A program made the position numbers and the translations under genes. Shown one piece after another: positions 17,369 to 26,857 of a stretch of 64,000 nucleotides of DNA. Position 1 is the stretch's first letter; every line of letters starts with the position of its first letter. The notes under the pieces are model-generated. The model ran no database searches and was not told where the DNA came from. It saw only the letters and a program-made list of their open reading frames with translations. The stretch comes from Chryseobacterium tagetis (GTDB lineage Bacteria > Bacteroidota > Bacteroidia > Flavobacteriales > Weeksellaceae): NCBI RefSeq assembly GCF_016735585.2, contig NZ_JAERSE020000002.1, positions 496,001 to 560,000 of the forward strand. The letters run 5' to 3'.

Positions 17369-18226
17369 ATGGCAGCATTCGACTGGTTTAAAAGAAAAGC
17401 AAAAAACATTACGACTTCTACTGATGAAAAAAAGGATGTTCCCAAAGGTCTTTGGCACCAAACTCCTTCAGGAAAAGTAGTTGAGCATGAAGAATTAAAA
17501 AGAAACAACTATGTTTCCCCTGAAGACGGTTTTCATGTAAGAATCGGAAGTGCAGAATTTTTTGATATCCTTTTTGATGAAGGTAAATTCACTGAGTTAG
17601 ATGCTAACGTTGAAAGTATTGATATCCTGAACTTTAAAGATACAAAACCTTACGCAGACCGTCTAAAAGAAGTAAAAGCGAAAACAAAGCTTACAGACTC
17701 TATCAGAAACGCTGTAGGAACTGTAAAAGGAACTGAAATGGTAGTTTCTTGTATGGATTTTGCTTTTATCGGAGGTTCTTTGGGTTCTGTAATGGGAGAA
17801 AAAATCAGAAGAGCAATAGATTACTGTATTGAACATAAACTTCCTTACATGATCATCTGTCAGTCAGGAGGAGCAAGAATGCAGGAAGCAACTTACTCTC
17901 TGATGCAGTTGGCAAAAGTACAGGCAAAATTGGCTCAGCTTTCAGAAGCAGGCCTTTTATACATCGCTTATCTTTGTGATCCTACTTTTGGTGGTATTAC
18001 AGCTTCTTTTGCAATGACTGCAGACATCATTATGGCTGAACCGAATGCCTTAATTGGTTTCGCAGGACCAAGAGTTATCCGTGAAACTATTGGTAGAGAC
18101 CTTCCGGAAGGGTTCCAGACTTCGGAATTCTTACAGGAAAAAGGATTTGTGGATTTCATCGTGAAAAGAACTGAAATTCAGGATACAGTAGCTAAAACAG
18201 TAAATTTACTAGCAGTACATGCTTAA
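17369..18226 (+). CDS. accD: acetyl-CoA carboxylase carboxyltransferase subunit beta (no zinc ribbon)
   Basis: From the ATG at 17369 the protein is 285 residues. The carboxyltransferase core is clear: [18 protein letters not shown], then [20 protein letters not shown], then [12 protein letters not shown]. With AccA it transfers the carboxyl group from biotin to acetyl-CoA, the first step in fatty acid synthesis. The N-terminal region that normally holds four zinc-binding cysteines reads LWHQTPSGK (28-36) and YVSPEDGFH (48-56), with no cysteine. The core is intact, so it should be functional. A TTG upstream at 17348 is a less likely start. Confidence 0.95.
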   Translation: MAAFDWFKRKAKNITTSTDEKKDVPKGLWHQTPSGKVVEHEELKRNNYVSPEDGFHVRIGSAEFFDILFDEGKFTELDANVESIDILNFKDTKPYADRLKEVKAKTKLTDSIRNAVGTVKGTEMVVSCMDFAFIGGSLGSVMGEKIRRAIDYCIEHKLPYMIICQSGGARMQEATYSLMQLAKVQAKLAQLSEAGLLYIAYLCDPTFGGITASFAMTADIIMAEPNALIGFAGPRVIRETIGRDLPEGFQTSEFLQEKGFVDFIVKRTEIQDTVAKTVNLLAVHA

Positions 18227-18248
18227 AATTTGTAACAAAAATACAATC

Positions 18249-18278
18249 ATCTCTCTCTAATTAAGGGAGAGATTTTTA
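18249..18278 (+). terminator. terminator after accD
   Basis: Ten-base arms (18249-18258 and 18264-18273), with one G-U pair, enclose a 5-base loop and are followed by a T-run. It lies immediately before the next ATG at 18282. Confidence 0.75.
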
Positions 18279-18281
18279 TTT

Positions 18282-18794
18282 ATGAGAACTTTTAAGATAT
18301 TTTTTGATACGATCCGGAGTATGAGTTTTAAAAAGATCATGCGTCTTTTATCACTTGTTCTTCCCCATCCTCTTTTCTCTTTATTAAGTTTTCATGCTAC
18401 TGTAAAAGCATTCACCATTGCCCAGAAAAAATTTCCGGCAACAGCTTCCAACAATGGGATTGGAAATGCCTTCAGACACTCTCTCTGGTGTTGTTTTATC
18501 ATGATGTATTGCTGTAAAATATCATCCCCCGAAAAAGCACTGGAATTCTGTAAAAGAATGACCGATATGCATGAAGAATTATTTCCCAACAAGCCTTTAG
18601 AAACAAAAATGGATCTCCATAACAATAAAATCGGAATGGATTATTTTATGGAATTACTTCCCGGCGTTCACCGCCAGTTTTTCGAAAAAAGCTTTTTCAT
18701 TAAAGGATTGGAAGAGAAAATGAAAGATGCGAAAGTCTTAAAAAACCTGGATGATAATTTTGACGGTTTTTTGGTTTATCTTGATGAAAAATAA
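18282..18794 (+). CDS. DUF6973-like protein
   Basis: The 170-residue protein contains conserved polar motifs NAFRHSLWCCF near residues 63-73 and DLHNNKIGMDYF near 110-121, which resemble the DUF6973 pattern (N-x-x-RH, then D-x-HNN-x-G). His and Asp residues at these places suggest a metal or catalytic site, but no activity is known to me. The N-terminal 45 residues are basic and hydrophobic. It starts right behind the accD terminator, so it needs its own promoter or read-through. Confidence 0.6.
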   Translation: MRTFKIFFDTIRSMSFKKIMRLLSLVLPHPLFSLLSFHATVKAFTIAQKKFPATASNNGIGNAFRHSLWCCFIMMYCCKISSPEKALEFCKRMTDMHEELFPNKPLETKMDLHNNKIGMDYFMELLPGVHRQFFEKSFFIKGLEEKMKDAKVLKNLDDNFDGFLVYLDEK

Positions 18795-18842
18795 TTTTAT
18801 CTTTATTTTTACTATCTTTTCTAAAAATTTTAATTCAATCAA

Positions 18843-20246
18843 ATGGTTCTCAGCAGAATTTGGTCGGCATTTATCATTGTTGCCATTGCCATTGCAAGTA
18901 TAAAATACATTTCCTCAAGTCACTATACCACCATTTTTAATGATATGGTGGTAGGAAAAGGAGGAGATACGGTACAGATTGCAACGCAGAAAATGAATAC
19001 ACTTTCTCCTGTTATCAGAGACAGTTTGATGACAAAACCTGATTTTGCAGAGAGTAGAATTCATTATAAAACCGATTCACTAAAACAGGATGTTAAAGTT
19101 TACCGTGTTCAGGAAGCAGATGGAGTAATCGGAACTTCTGAAACGGCTGTGAAAATATGTTTAGGATTGATTGGAATCATGACTTTATTTATGGGATTCA
19201 TGAGTATTGCCGAAAAAGCAGGCGGGATCAATCTTTTAAGCCGATTAATTCAGCCTTTTTTCTCTAAATTATTCCCGGAAATCCCTAAAAATCACCCGGC
19301 TTTCGGACATATGCTGATGAATTTCAGCGCCAATCTTTTAGGACTGGATAATGCGGCAACTCCTTTCGGTTTAAAAGCAATGGAAAGTCTCCAAACCTTA
19401 AATCCGAATAAAGATACAGCAAGCAATTCACAAATCATGTTTCTCTGTCTTCACGCAGGAGGAATGACCCTGATTCCGGTTTCTATCATTGCAATAAGAG
19501 CTTCTATGGGATCAAAAACACCGACAGATATTTTTCTTCCGTGTATGATCGCTACTTTTACGGCAACTTTAGCCGCGATGATCATTGTTTCGCTCTATCA
19601 GAAGATCAATTTATTGAGACCTGTCGTGATTGCTTATGTTGGAGGAATTTCAGCTGTTATCGCTTTACTGGTGTTGTATCTGGTTCAATTGAGCAAAGAT
19701 GAACTGGATGATTTCAGCAAAGTGCTAAGCAACGGATTAATTCTTTTCATTTTCCTTGCGATTGTTCTTGGAGCCGTTTATAAAAAAATCAATGTTTTTG
19801 ATGCCTTTATTGAAGGGGCAAAAGAAGGTTTCACCACGTGTGTGAAAATTATTCCTTACTTAGTCGGAATGTTGATCGCTATTTCCCTGCTAAGAACTTC
19901 CGGTGTTTTTGATGTGATCATCGACGGAATGAAATGGGTCGCAAACGTTGCAAATTTTGACCCTCGATTTGTTGATGGACTTCCGACCGCTTTAATCAAG
20001 CCTTTATCGGGTTCCGGAGCAAGAGGAATGATGGTAGATACGATGGCAACCTTTGGAGCAGACAGTTTCCAAGGGAAATTGGCTGCCGTTCTTCAGGGAA
20101 GCTCAGATACGACATTTTACGTGATTGCGGTTTATTTTGGCGCAGTAGCTATAAAGAACACAAGATACACGGTAATTGCCATGCTTTTGGCGGATTTGGT
20201 GGGTGTTATCACTTCTATTGCGCTGGCTTATCTTTTCTTTGCTTAA
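18843..20246 (+). CDS. nucleoside-recognition (SpmA-SpmB fusion) membrane protein
   Basis: The 467-residue protein has about ten membrane segments and two Gate/nucleoside-recognition domains. The first half carries the SpmA-type motif NFSANLLGLDNAATPFGLKA; the second half carries the SpmB-type PLSGSGARGMMVD and QGSSDTTFYVIAVYFG. In Bacillus these are separate spore maturation proteins; in Bacteroidota they are commonly fused and unrelated to sporulation. A transport role is likely but unproven. The next gene starts 2 bases after the stop. Confidence 0.88.
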   Translation: MVLSRIWSAFIIVAIAIASIKYISSSHYTTIFNDMVVGKGGDTVQIATQKMNTLSPVIRDSLMTKPDFAESRIHYKTDSLKQDVKVYRVQEADGVIGTSETAVKICLGLIGIMTLFMGFMSIAEKAGGINLLSRLIQPFFSKLFPEIPKNHPAFGHMLMNFSANLLGLDNAATPFGLKAMESLQTLNPNKDTASNSQIMFLCLHAGGMTLIPVSIIAIRASMGSKTPTDIFLPCMIATFTATLAAMIIVSLYQKINLLRPVVIAYVGGISAVIALLVLYLVQLSKDELDDFSKVLSNGLILFIFLAIVLGAVYKKINVFDAFIEGAKEGFTTCVKIIPYLVGMLIAISLLRTSGVFDVIIDGMKWVANVANFDPRFVDGLPTALIKPLSGSGARGMMVDTMATFGADSFQGKLAAVLQGSSDTTFYVIAVYFGAVAIKNTRYTVIAMLLADLVGVITSIALAYLFFA

Positions 20247-20248
20247 TA

Positions 20249-20551
20249 ATGAGAGAAAACAAACCTAATATCTTTGAAAAATCAACAGAAGTGATTGGAG
20301 GATTTCAAATCTTTCTTTCTCCTCTTTTGATAGGAATTTTAATTGCAGCTATCGTTTATTTTCCAAATCCTAATAATTTTACCTTAATTATTGCTGCTGT
20401 GATTATTATCTTAGGAATTATTATTGGATTAATATTAGCTTTAAGAATCTATAAAAGTAAAGAAGGCACAATACACTTCATTTCTAAAACAACTTCTACT
20501 CCTGAAATCGAAGAAACAACAGAAAAAAATCAAAACAATGATTACAGATAA
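20249..20551 (+). CDS. small membrane protein, unknown
   Basis: The 100-residue protein has two hydrophobic helices at about 18-40 and 44-68 and a Thr/Glu-rich tail. I do not recognise a family. It begins 2 bases after the SpmA-SpmB gene and overlaps the next start by 14 bases, so the three form an operon. Confidence 0.7.
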   Translation: MRENKPNIFEKSTEVIGGFQIFLSPLLIGILIAAIVYFPNPNNFTLIIAAVIIILGIIIGLILALRIYKSKEGTIHFISKTTSTPEIEETTEKNQNNDYR

Positions 20552-20921
20552 AGAATTCACATTACGACTAATACGCCAGTTAACTCAAGCTTTAGAAAAA
20601 CTGATTTTAGACAAACCTGAAGAAAGTCTGATGCAGAAAGAATTGGATTTTGAAACCTTGATGAAGGATATTTTCAAGTTTGATTTCACTACTCTTTCAT
20701 CAAAAACCAAAGAAGAAATTATTGAAATCGTCAACGAAAGACAGGAAAGAGACCACAAAGACTATTATGAAATGTTGGGAAACCTTTTCTATTTTAATGG
20801 AAAAGCAACCGGAAACAAAGACTTTTTAGACAAAGCCAAAACATTCTACGAACTGTATCTTCAAACCAGCGGAATTTTTGCGCTGCCGGTTATCAACAGA
20901 ATTAACGAACTGAAGAATTAA
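20538..20921 (+). CDS. small helical cytoplasmic protein, unknown
   Basis: The 127-residue protein has no signal or membrane segment and is predicted almost entirely helical. The C-terminal half (YYEMLGNLFYFNGKA, then FLDKAKTFYELYLQTSG) resembles a TPR-like helix pair. I cannot name a function. Its start lies inside the previous gene (14-base overlap), supporting translational coupling. Confidence 0.7.
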   Translation: MITDKEFTLRLIRQLTQALEKLILDKPEESLMQKELDFETLMKDIFKFDFTTLSSKTKEEIIEIVNERQERDHKDYYEMLGNLFYFNGKATGNKDFLDKAKTFYELYLQTSGIFALPVINRINELKN

Positions 20922-20936
20922 AAGCTTCATATAAAA

Positions 20937-20967
20937 ACTCAGCGCGGTCTTTCAGGCCGCGCTGAGT
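20937..20967. terminator. strong GC-rich bidirectional terminator
   Basis: Perfect 11-base arms ACTCAGCGCGG and CCGCGCTGAGT (20937-20947 and 20957-20967) lie between convergent genes, with A-runs to the left and a short T-run to the right. Confidence 0.85.
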
Positions 20968-20969
20968 CT

Positions 20970-22085
20970 TTAATTCAACAATTTCAAAATATCCTTCTTT
21001 TCCAACGTAAATTTTTGATGAGATTCGTTTTCAATGGTGATAATTTTAACCTCATCAAGCAGCTTTTTCACTTCACAGAGGACATCATCATTAGCTTTTG
21101 ATACATCCAGGGTATTGATCTTAATAATTTTCTCTGATAATTTTAATTCCGATAATTGAGGAATAAGCAGCTTATTAACGATAATCAGACTGTCATTACT
21201 TACGACAAAAGAAACCCCGAAAGAATTATATTCTGGTTTATTTCCATTGGGATTCAAAATGATTTTTTTATTGATAAAATCAATAACTACCAAATAGTTT
21301 TCCATGAACTTGGTTCCCAATAAGTTTATCCCTTCCAAGCTACTGTCTATAATCTGATTTCCTACATTTACATCGCCAAACTGAACCTCCATCATATCAA
21401 TCTGTCTTTCCCCTTTACTTATGCTATTTAAAGACTGTGCCAATAGACCTTCAAAGGTCAGAAAATCACGGCCTTTTAATTTATTATAGGATTGCTGATT
21501 CATAGAAAAACCCATTCCGGAACCTGTATCAAATACATAATTCAGCATCTGACCTCTTATGTTCACTTCAATTTTCGGAACACTTGTAAAATCTCCTTCT
21601 GTAAAAGGAATAATTACTGAACCCGAAGACAAATTGTTGTCTGTTTTATCAGATACGGTGAGCGTTTTATTTTTAAAGTTGATCTGCCATACCTTATCCT
21701 TCATTGTATTTGCGCCTAGAATACCACTTATTTTCTTACAGGCACGGGAACTTATCCAGCTGATATCAGCAAATGAAAAGTTGACATTTTTAATCGTTAA
21801 ATCTGATACCTTCAGATTACTGATTGTAAAAACATCCATTTTAGACTTCGCATTATTAGCATCAGTTCCTTCAAATATAATATTGCTTTTTTTAGCATTA
21901 ATTTGATCCTTTAGCTCAGACGAAATGATCGTAAAAGCTCCGGTATCAAACAAGAAATTATGTTGATCGTTCTTTATTTTTACATTTAAAATGATCTTTC
22001 CTTCTATCAATTCAAAAGGGATTACGGTTGCTTTAAAGGAAAATGGACAAAGCAATAATAAGAGAATCAGAGCGTTTATTTTCAT
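20970..22085 (-). CDS. retropepsin-like aspartyl protease family protein
   Basis: The 371-residue protein has a signal peptide and two aspartyl protease half-domains, each with its DTG motif: FLFDTGAFTIIS near residue 48 and YVFDTGSGMGFSM near residue 185. A C-terminal PDZ-like region follows. Two DTG sites in one chain make an internal active pair possible. Related Bacteroidota proteins are secreted and of unknown substrate. ATG start at the complement of 22083-22085. Confidence 0.8.
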   Translation of the reverse strand: MKINALILLLLLCPFSFKATVIPFELIEGKIILNVKIKNDQHNFLFDTGAFTIISSELKDQINAKKSNIIFEGTDANNAKSKMDVFTISNLKVSDLTIKNVNFSFADISWISSRACKKISGILGANTMKDKVWQINFKNKTLTVSDKTDNNLSSGSVIIPFTEGDFTSVPKIEVNIRGQMLNYVFDTGSGMGFSMNQQSYNKLKGRDFLTFEGLLAQSLNSISKGERQIDMMEVQFGDVNVGNQIIDSSLEGINLLGTKFMENYLVVIDFINKKIILNPNGNKPEYNSFGVSFVVSNDSLIIVNKLLIPQLSELKLSEKIIKINTLDVSKANDDVLCEVKKLLDEVKIITIENESHQKFTLEKKDILKLLN

Positions 22086-22150
22086 ATTTCTGTTGTATTT
22101 TGTTTGAGGTTAAAAGCAAATATAAGTACTCTCCCGGTTTCTTTCAAATA

Positions 22151-22186
22151 AAAAACCGTGGCAAAGTCGTTAAACTTTAACACGGT
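22151..22186 (-). terminator. terminator of the exbB-exbD-tonB operon
   Basis: On the minus strand, ACCGTG and CACGGT close a longer stem that includes TTAAAGT/AACTTTG pieces. It is followed by a T-run in that direction (AAAAAA on the plus strand). Confidence 0.7.
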
Positions 22187-22213
22187 AATATAAAAATTAA
22201 ATTATTTATTTTC

Positions 22214-23098
22214 TTAGAAGGTAATCTTATACGTACCTGTGGAAGAAACATTGGCTTTTTCGGCCTTCACATATTTTTTTACCCAGGCAACTGAAGTAGA
22301 AGCCACGCAAGGATCTGAAACTCCTCCTGCTCTTCTTGCAGAAACTACATTTCCTGCTTTATCTACAGTATAGGCAACGGTAATAGATCCGCTTGCCGTA
22401 CAGCTGTGAGAAGGCTGTGCTCCTCCTCTTCCCATTGTTCCGGGAATATATCCAACCAGTTTTCTGTCGATTCCTACTTTACTGTCTCCATTTCCGTCAC
22501 CTCCCAAAGGATCTCCCGCATTTCCGATCCCGTCTCCGTCACCTTGGCTTCCTGCTTTTGTCCCTCTTCCTCTGATCAGATTTCCGATAGCTGCCGTTCC
22601 TTTTCCGTCCCCATTTCCTGTTTTTGAATTGGCAGTAACAGCTCCCGAGCTTTTAGTATTTTTAGAAGAGCTTGTACTTGTTGCTGCTTTTTTATTGTCT
22701 GCTTTTGATTCCTCTTTTTTCGGAACAGTTACTTTTGAGTTATTACCCGTGATAATTTTCTCTTTAGCTTCTGATTTTTTGGTTTCAGGTTGTGGCTCCG
22801 GCTTTATAATAGTTTTAGTTTCAGGAACCGCTGTTTCTACAGGTTCCGGAGTAACTTCTTCTGTGGCAGCAGCTAAGCTTCCCGGCTGATCTGCAGGTTC
22901 TTCTGCCCCATTCCCATTTCTGTTGTCCCCGAAATTGACCAACATTGTGGTAACAACTTCCGGTTCGGGATCCAGTTCGGGTTTTAATTTATATAAAAAA
23001 ACAAACAGCAAAATCGCAGACCAGATAAGAACAGAAAGCAATGCGCTTTTTATTCTATCTCTGTTTTCTTCCTGTTTATTTATAGTGTAAGTCTTCAT
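22214..23098 (-). CDS. TonB-like energy transducer
   Basis: The 294-residue protein has a short cytoplasmic start, one membrane helix at about 20-40 (ALLSVLIWSAILLFVFLYKL), and a long Pro/Glu/Lys linker at 45-150. A Gly-rich stretch and a C-terminal domain with SITVAYTVDKAGNVVSARR (TonB-C-like) follow. It should span the periplasm and pass proton-motive energy from ExbB/ExbD to outer-membrane receptors. It is the last gene of a three-gene operon and lies 23 bases after exbD. Confidence 0.85.
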   Translation of the reverse strand: MKTYTINKQEENRDRIKSALLSVLIWSAILLFVFLYKLKPELDPEPEVVTTMLVNFGDNRNGNGAEEPADQPGSLAAATEEVTPEPVETAVPETKTIIKPEPQPETKKSEAKEKIITGNNSKVTVPKKEESKADNKKAATSTSSSKNTKSSGAVTANSKTGNGDGKGTAAIGNLIRGRGTKAGSQGDGDGIGNAGDPLGGDGNGDSKVGIDRKLVGYIPGTMGRGGAQPSHSCTASGSITVAYTVDKAGNVVSARRAGGVSDPCVASTSVAWVKKYVKAEKANVSSTGTYKITF

Positions 23099-23121
23099 TG
23101 TGAAATAATCTTTTTTCGTGA

Positions 23122-23520
23122 TTATTTATCCTTTACGGTTGCAATTGCGATATTAAACTTGTGCTTTTCTGCAATTTCCATCGCAAAAACCACATCTTTA
23201 TGCATCGTATTTTCGTCTGCTCTTATTGTAAAAGATTTGTTGGTCTGGTTGGCAAGTTTATCAACAATTATTTGTTCCAGCTGGTCTTTGTTTACAGGAC
23301 TATCGTCTACGAAATAAGAACCGTCAGGTTTTATACTTACCGTTAAAGGATTCGGAATATTATCATCAACGACTCCTGCTTTTGGTAATTTCACATCAAT
23401 TGCACTTTGATTAGCCGCAGAAGAGGTTATCATAAAAAAGATCAGCATCAGCAAGATAACATCCGTCATCGCTGCCAAACTGAACTCGGGGTTCGCTTTA
23501 TTTCTTCTCTGAATTTTCAT
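23122..23520 (-). CDS. exbD: ExbD/TolR family biopolymer transporter
   Basis: The 132-residue protein has the ExbD layout: a basic N-terminus, one membrane helix with the conserved Asp (AAMTDVILLMLIFFMI, residues 17-32), and a periplasmic domain with PLTVSIKPDGSYFV and FTIRADENTMHKDVVFAME. With ExbB it forms the proton-driven motor that energises TonB. It starts 9 bases after the exbB stop. Confidence 0.93.
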   Translation of the reverse strand: MKIQRRNKANPEFSLAAMTDVILLMLIFFMITSSAANQSAIDVKLPKAGVVDDNIPNPLTVSIKPDGSYFVDDSPVNKDQLEQIIVDKLANQTNKSFTIRADENTMHKDVVFAMEIAEKHKFNIAIATVKDK

Positions 23521-23529
23521 CTTGAAAGA

Positions 23530-24234
23530 TTATAAAGGTTTATTGATAAGATCTAAAAATTCACCAGACATATTCTGAGCTTTCAATACAAACTTATCGA
23601 TTCTTGTTAACAATATATTGTAGAAAAAGTTAGCCGGAATTGCCACCGCAAGCCCCACCGCAGTTTGTCCCAATGCAGTATAAATACCTTCGGAGAGTGT
23701 TTTCGGAGAGAAAGAACCCGTTGCATGAGAAAGATTAAAGAACGCAATAATCATCCCGATTACCGTTCCTAAAAGTCCCAACATAGGAGCAATACTCGGA
23801 ACCACCGCCAAAAGATTCAGGTTTTTCTCCATATTTGCTACTTCAACCTGAGCCTGAGATTCCATTGCGCTTACAATATCAGAAACCGGGCGCCCCAATC
23901 TGGAAATTCCTTTTTCTAAGATTCTTCCTTCCGGAGAGTTTTGTCTTTTGCAGTAGTCTGAAGCAGATTCTATTTTTCCTTCTTTGATAAAGTCTTCAAT
24001 ATTATCCATAAAATTGGAATCTGTTTTTGAAGCCAGCCTTTTAATAAAGAAAAAACGTTCAAAAAACAGATAAACCGAAAATACACCAAGTGCTAATACG
24101 GTTACCATCACTATCTTAGCGAAAGCTCCTCCGTGAAACATGATCTTCCAAAATGAAAATTCTAAATCTTCTGGGTTCACTGCCGGTGTGGCAATTTGTG
24201 CAAATAAAATCTGAGTAAGTTCCGTTAACAGCAT
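23530..24234 (-). CDS. exbB: ExbB/TolQ/MotA family proton channel protein
   Basis: The 234-residue protein has three membrane helices. The first is at about 38-60; the second and third carry the conserved MotA/TolQ segment: NLNLLAVVPSIAPMLGLLGT then TAVGLAVAIPANFFYNIL. It forms the pentameric stator in which ExbD sits. It is the first gene of the operon; the ATG is at the complement of 24232-24234. Confidence 0.94.
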   Translation of the reverse strand: MLLTELTQILFAQIATPAVNPEDLEFSFWKIMFHGGAFAKIVMVTVLALGVFSVYLFFERFFFIKRLASKTDSNFMDNIEDFIKEGKIESASDYCKRQNSPEGRILEKGISRLGRPVSDIVSAMESQAQVEVANMEKNLNLLAVVPSIAPMLGLLGTVIGMIIAFFNLSHATGSFSPKTLSEGIYTALGQTAVGLAVAIPANFFYNILLTRIDKFVLKAQNMSGEFLDLINKPL

Positions 24235-24413
24235 TAATATGTAGTTTTATAATGGTTTTAAACGACAAAAATAATAGAATATTATTAATTGATGTCTTAA
24301 AAAATGCTTAAAAAAACAACTTAAAATTAAGTTGCTTTTTACAAACAGCAAAATTCTCTCCAAAAAACATTGAAAAGAATTTTTAGTATGAAAAATATTA
24401 AGATTGAGGAATA

Positions 24414-24875
24414 TTAATCCTCGTCTACCTCAATATCATCTTGTTTAAATTCGCATTTAAGCCTGAAAGGTATAGGAGTATCTGAACCGGTGTAAAAATC
24501 GTCAATGGTTCCTTTCCAGATCACCTGAAGCTCTCCTTCTTCATTTTTTTCAAACTGAAGCTCATTATCATAAATAAAAGCTTCTTCATCGTCAAAAAGA
24601 TCTACTTCGGTGTAGCTGTCTTCATCAGAATCATTAATTTGAATCATTTTTCCTTCTATTTCCGTCGATTCGATAGGAAAATCGAAAACCCCAAGCGAAA
24701 GTTGTGGAAAATTGTACTGTAGAGAATCATCATCAACGTGATCCAAACTGTCATCCGTAATAACTTCAACCTCTAAAAAATGTTGCTGGTTGCTATAGAC
24801 CGCTTTGCAATAAGTGTTTCTGATATTGTATTTTAGCGTTTCGTCCGGATGGTAAATTTTTAAAATCCCTTTCAT
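24414..24875 (-). CDS. acidic protein of unknown function
   Basis: The 153-residue protein is strongly acidic, with runs such as DSDEDSYTEVDLFDDEE, and is predicted beta-rich. It has no signal peptide or membrane helix. I do not recognise a family. The 178 bases between it and exbB hold no gene. It is transcribed toward the exbB operon but is probably separate. Confidence 0.65.
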   Translation of the reverse strand: MKGILKIYHPDETLKYNIRNTYCKAVYSNQQHFLEVEVITDDSLDHVDDDSLQYNFPQLSLGVFDFPIESTEIEGKMIQINDSDEDSYTEVDLFDDEEAFIYDNELQFEKNEEGELQVIWKGTIDDFYTGSDTPIPFRLKCEFKQDDIEVDED

Positions 24876-25016
24876 GATTTCTTAAAAAAGAACTGTAATA
24901 GTATGATTGTTAAACGTTTTCAGCAAAGATAAAAAATAGATTGAATGTGAAAAATATTTTGAAAAATATTTTTGTAAAATCCTTCATTAAAATATCTGTT
25001 TTTGTGATGCATTAAT

Positions 25017-25024
25017 TACTTTTG
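25017..25024 (+). promoter_or_regulatory. candidate -7 element (TACTTTTG) for the DUF885 gene
   Basis: TACTTTTG fits TAnnTTTG and lies 20 bases before the ATG at 25044. No -33 TTG is present at the usual distance. Confidence 0.35.
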
Positions 25025-25043
25025 TTTTTCAAAGATTCTGAAA

Positions 25044-26840
25044 ATGAAAAACATCCTATTAAAAAGTATCATCGGTTTGGGATTACTTATGAGTGTCGCT
25101 TCCTGCAAGAAGTCGGATTCGCCTTTAACAAAGGTAACTCCAAGTAACTTAGATTCTATCGCATCAAACTATTATGAACAATATCTGAAACTTTACCCTC
25201 TTGATGCCACTTCGCAGGGAGATCTACGATACAACGACCAGTTGCCGATCAACATAGATAAAGATTTTATTTCCGGAGAAGTTTCTTTTTACAATTCAGT
25301 ACAGAAACAATTAGAAAGTGTTGATTACAAAAGTCTTTCTGATGAAGACAAGGTTGTATATGATGTGCTTGATTTCATGCTGAAAGACAGAATTGAAGGA
25401 TATGCGTATCACCCTGAATATATTCCGTTTACCCAATTTGGAGGTTTACCTTTAAGCTTTCCTCTTTATGGAAGCGGACAGGGAAGTCAGCCTTTCAAAA
25501 CAGAAAAAGATTACAGCGACTGGCTGAAAAGAATGGAAAAGTTTCCGGACTGGATGAATGCCGCAACGGATAATTTCCGAGAAGGAATCAACAACAAAAT
25601 GGTTTTGCCTAAAAAACTGGTTGTTAAAATGATCCCGCAAATGAGAGCGGAAGAGATCATTACTACAGATTTAGATAAAAATATTTTTTACGGACCTGTC
25701 AAAAACTTCCCGAAAGATTTTTCTCAGGCTCAAAAAGATAAATTTTCAGGACTTTACAAAGAGGCCATCTTAAAGAAAATAATTCCTGCTTATGCAAAAA
25801 TGGGTGATTTCCTGGAAAAAGAATACCTTCCGAAAGCGAGAGAAACCGATGGCTACAATAGTTTACCAAACGGAAAGGAAATTTATCAGTATTACGCGAA
25901 AAGCTGGACGACTACCAATAAATCTCCTGAGGAAATCAATAAAATCGGTCTTCAACAGGTTGCCATGCTTCGTGCTGAAATGGAAAAAGTAAAACAGCAA
26001 GTAGGTTTTACCGGAACACTGGAAGAGTTTATCAATTTCGTAAAAACAGATCCTAAAGCAATGCCATACAAAACCTCAAAAGAAGTATTGGCTGCATTTA
26101 ATGGAATTCTGACGAAAATCACTCCAAAACTGAAAACAATGTTTTCTGTAACTCCCAAAACTAAATTTGAGATCAGACAGACCGAAAAATTCAGAGAAGC
26201 TAGTGCAAGTGCAGAATATATTCAGGGAACTCCTGACGGAAAAAGACCGGGAATTTTCTATGTTCCGCTGCCGGATCCTTCCAAATTCAATGTAACTTCA
26301 GGAATGGAATCATTGTTCTTACACGAAGCGATTCCGGGACACCATTATCAGGTTTCTTTGCAGCAGGAAAATACCAAACTTCCTAAATTCATGAGATTCG
26401 GATGGTTTGGAGCGTATGGTGAAGGATGGGCGCATTATTGCGAAACTTTAGGCCCTGAATTCGGGTTGTACACAGATCCTTATCAAAAAATGGGATATCT
26501 GAGCGATCAGATGCTGAGAGCGGTAAGATTGGTTGTAGATACCAGTTTACACACAGGAAAAATGACAAGAGAAGAAGCGATTAAGTATTTCCTAAGCAAT
26601 ATTTCTTATGATGAAGCAGGGGCAACAGCCGAAGTAGAAAGATATATGGCTATGCCGGGACAGGCTTTAGGGTATAAGATAGGTTCTCTGAGAATCCGTG
26701 AATTGAGAGAGAAATACCAGAAAGAATTGGGTACAAAATTCAATTTGGCAAGCTTCCATGATGAAGTTTTAAGCCAAGGATGTCTTCCATTGGATGTTCT
26801 GAACAGAAAAATGGAACTTTGGGCAAAAAAGCAGAAATAA
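25044..26840 (+). CDS. DUF885 family lipoprotein (putative metallopeptidase)
   Basis: The 598-residue protein has a lipoprotein signal with lipobox VASC (Cys21). The catalytic-looking motif is LFLHEAIPGHHYQVSL, an HExxxGH zinc site near residues 428-434, with a downstream GEGWAHYCETLG motif supplying the further Glu. DUF885 proteins are M3/M32-like zinc peptidases. It is expected at the periplasmic face of a membrane. The substrate is unknown. Confidence 0.85.
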   Translation: MKNILLKSIIGLGLLMSVASCKKSDSPLTKVTPSNLDSIASNYYEQYLKLYPLDATSQGDLRYNDQLPINIDKDFISGEVSFYNSVQKQLESVDYKSLSDEDKVVYDVLDFMLKDRIEGYAYHPEYIPFTQFGGLPLSFPLYGSGQGSQPFKTEKDYSDWLKRMEKFPDWMNAATDNFREGINNKMVLPKKLVVKMIPQMRAEEIITTDLDKNIFYGPVKNFPKDFSQAQKDKFSGLYKEAILKKIIPAYAKMGDFLEKEYLPKARETDGYNSLPNGKEIYQYYAKSWTTTNKSPEEINKIGLQQVAMLRAEMEKVKQQVGFTGTLEEFINFVKTDPKAMPYKTSKEVLAAFNGILTKITPKLKTMFSVTPKTKFEIRQTEKFREASASAEYIQGTPDGKRPGIFYVPLPDPSKFNVTSGMESLFLHEAIPGHHYQVSLQQENTKLPKFMRFGWFGAYGEGWAHYCETLGPEFGLYTDPYQKMGYLSDQMLRAVRLVVDTSLHTGKMTREEAIKYFLSNISYDEAGATAEVERYMAMPGQALGYKIGSLRIRELREKYQKELGTKFNLASFHDEVLSQGCLPLDVLNRKMELWAKKQK

Positions 26841-26857
26841 TTAAACTCAAAATACAA

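Noticed and set aside
18843..20246. sporulation genes
   Set aside because: The SpmA-SpmB names come from Bacillus; the fused form is usual in non-sporulating Bacteroidota.
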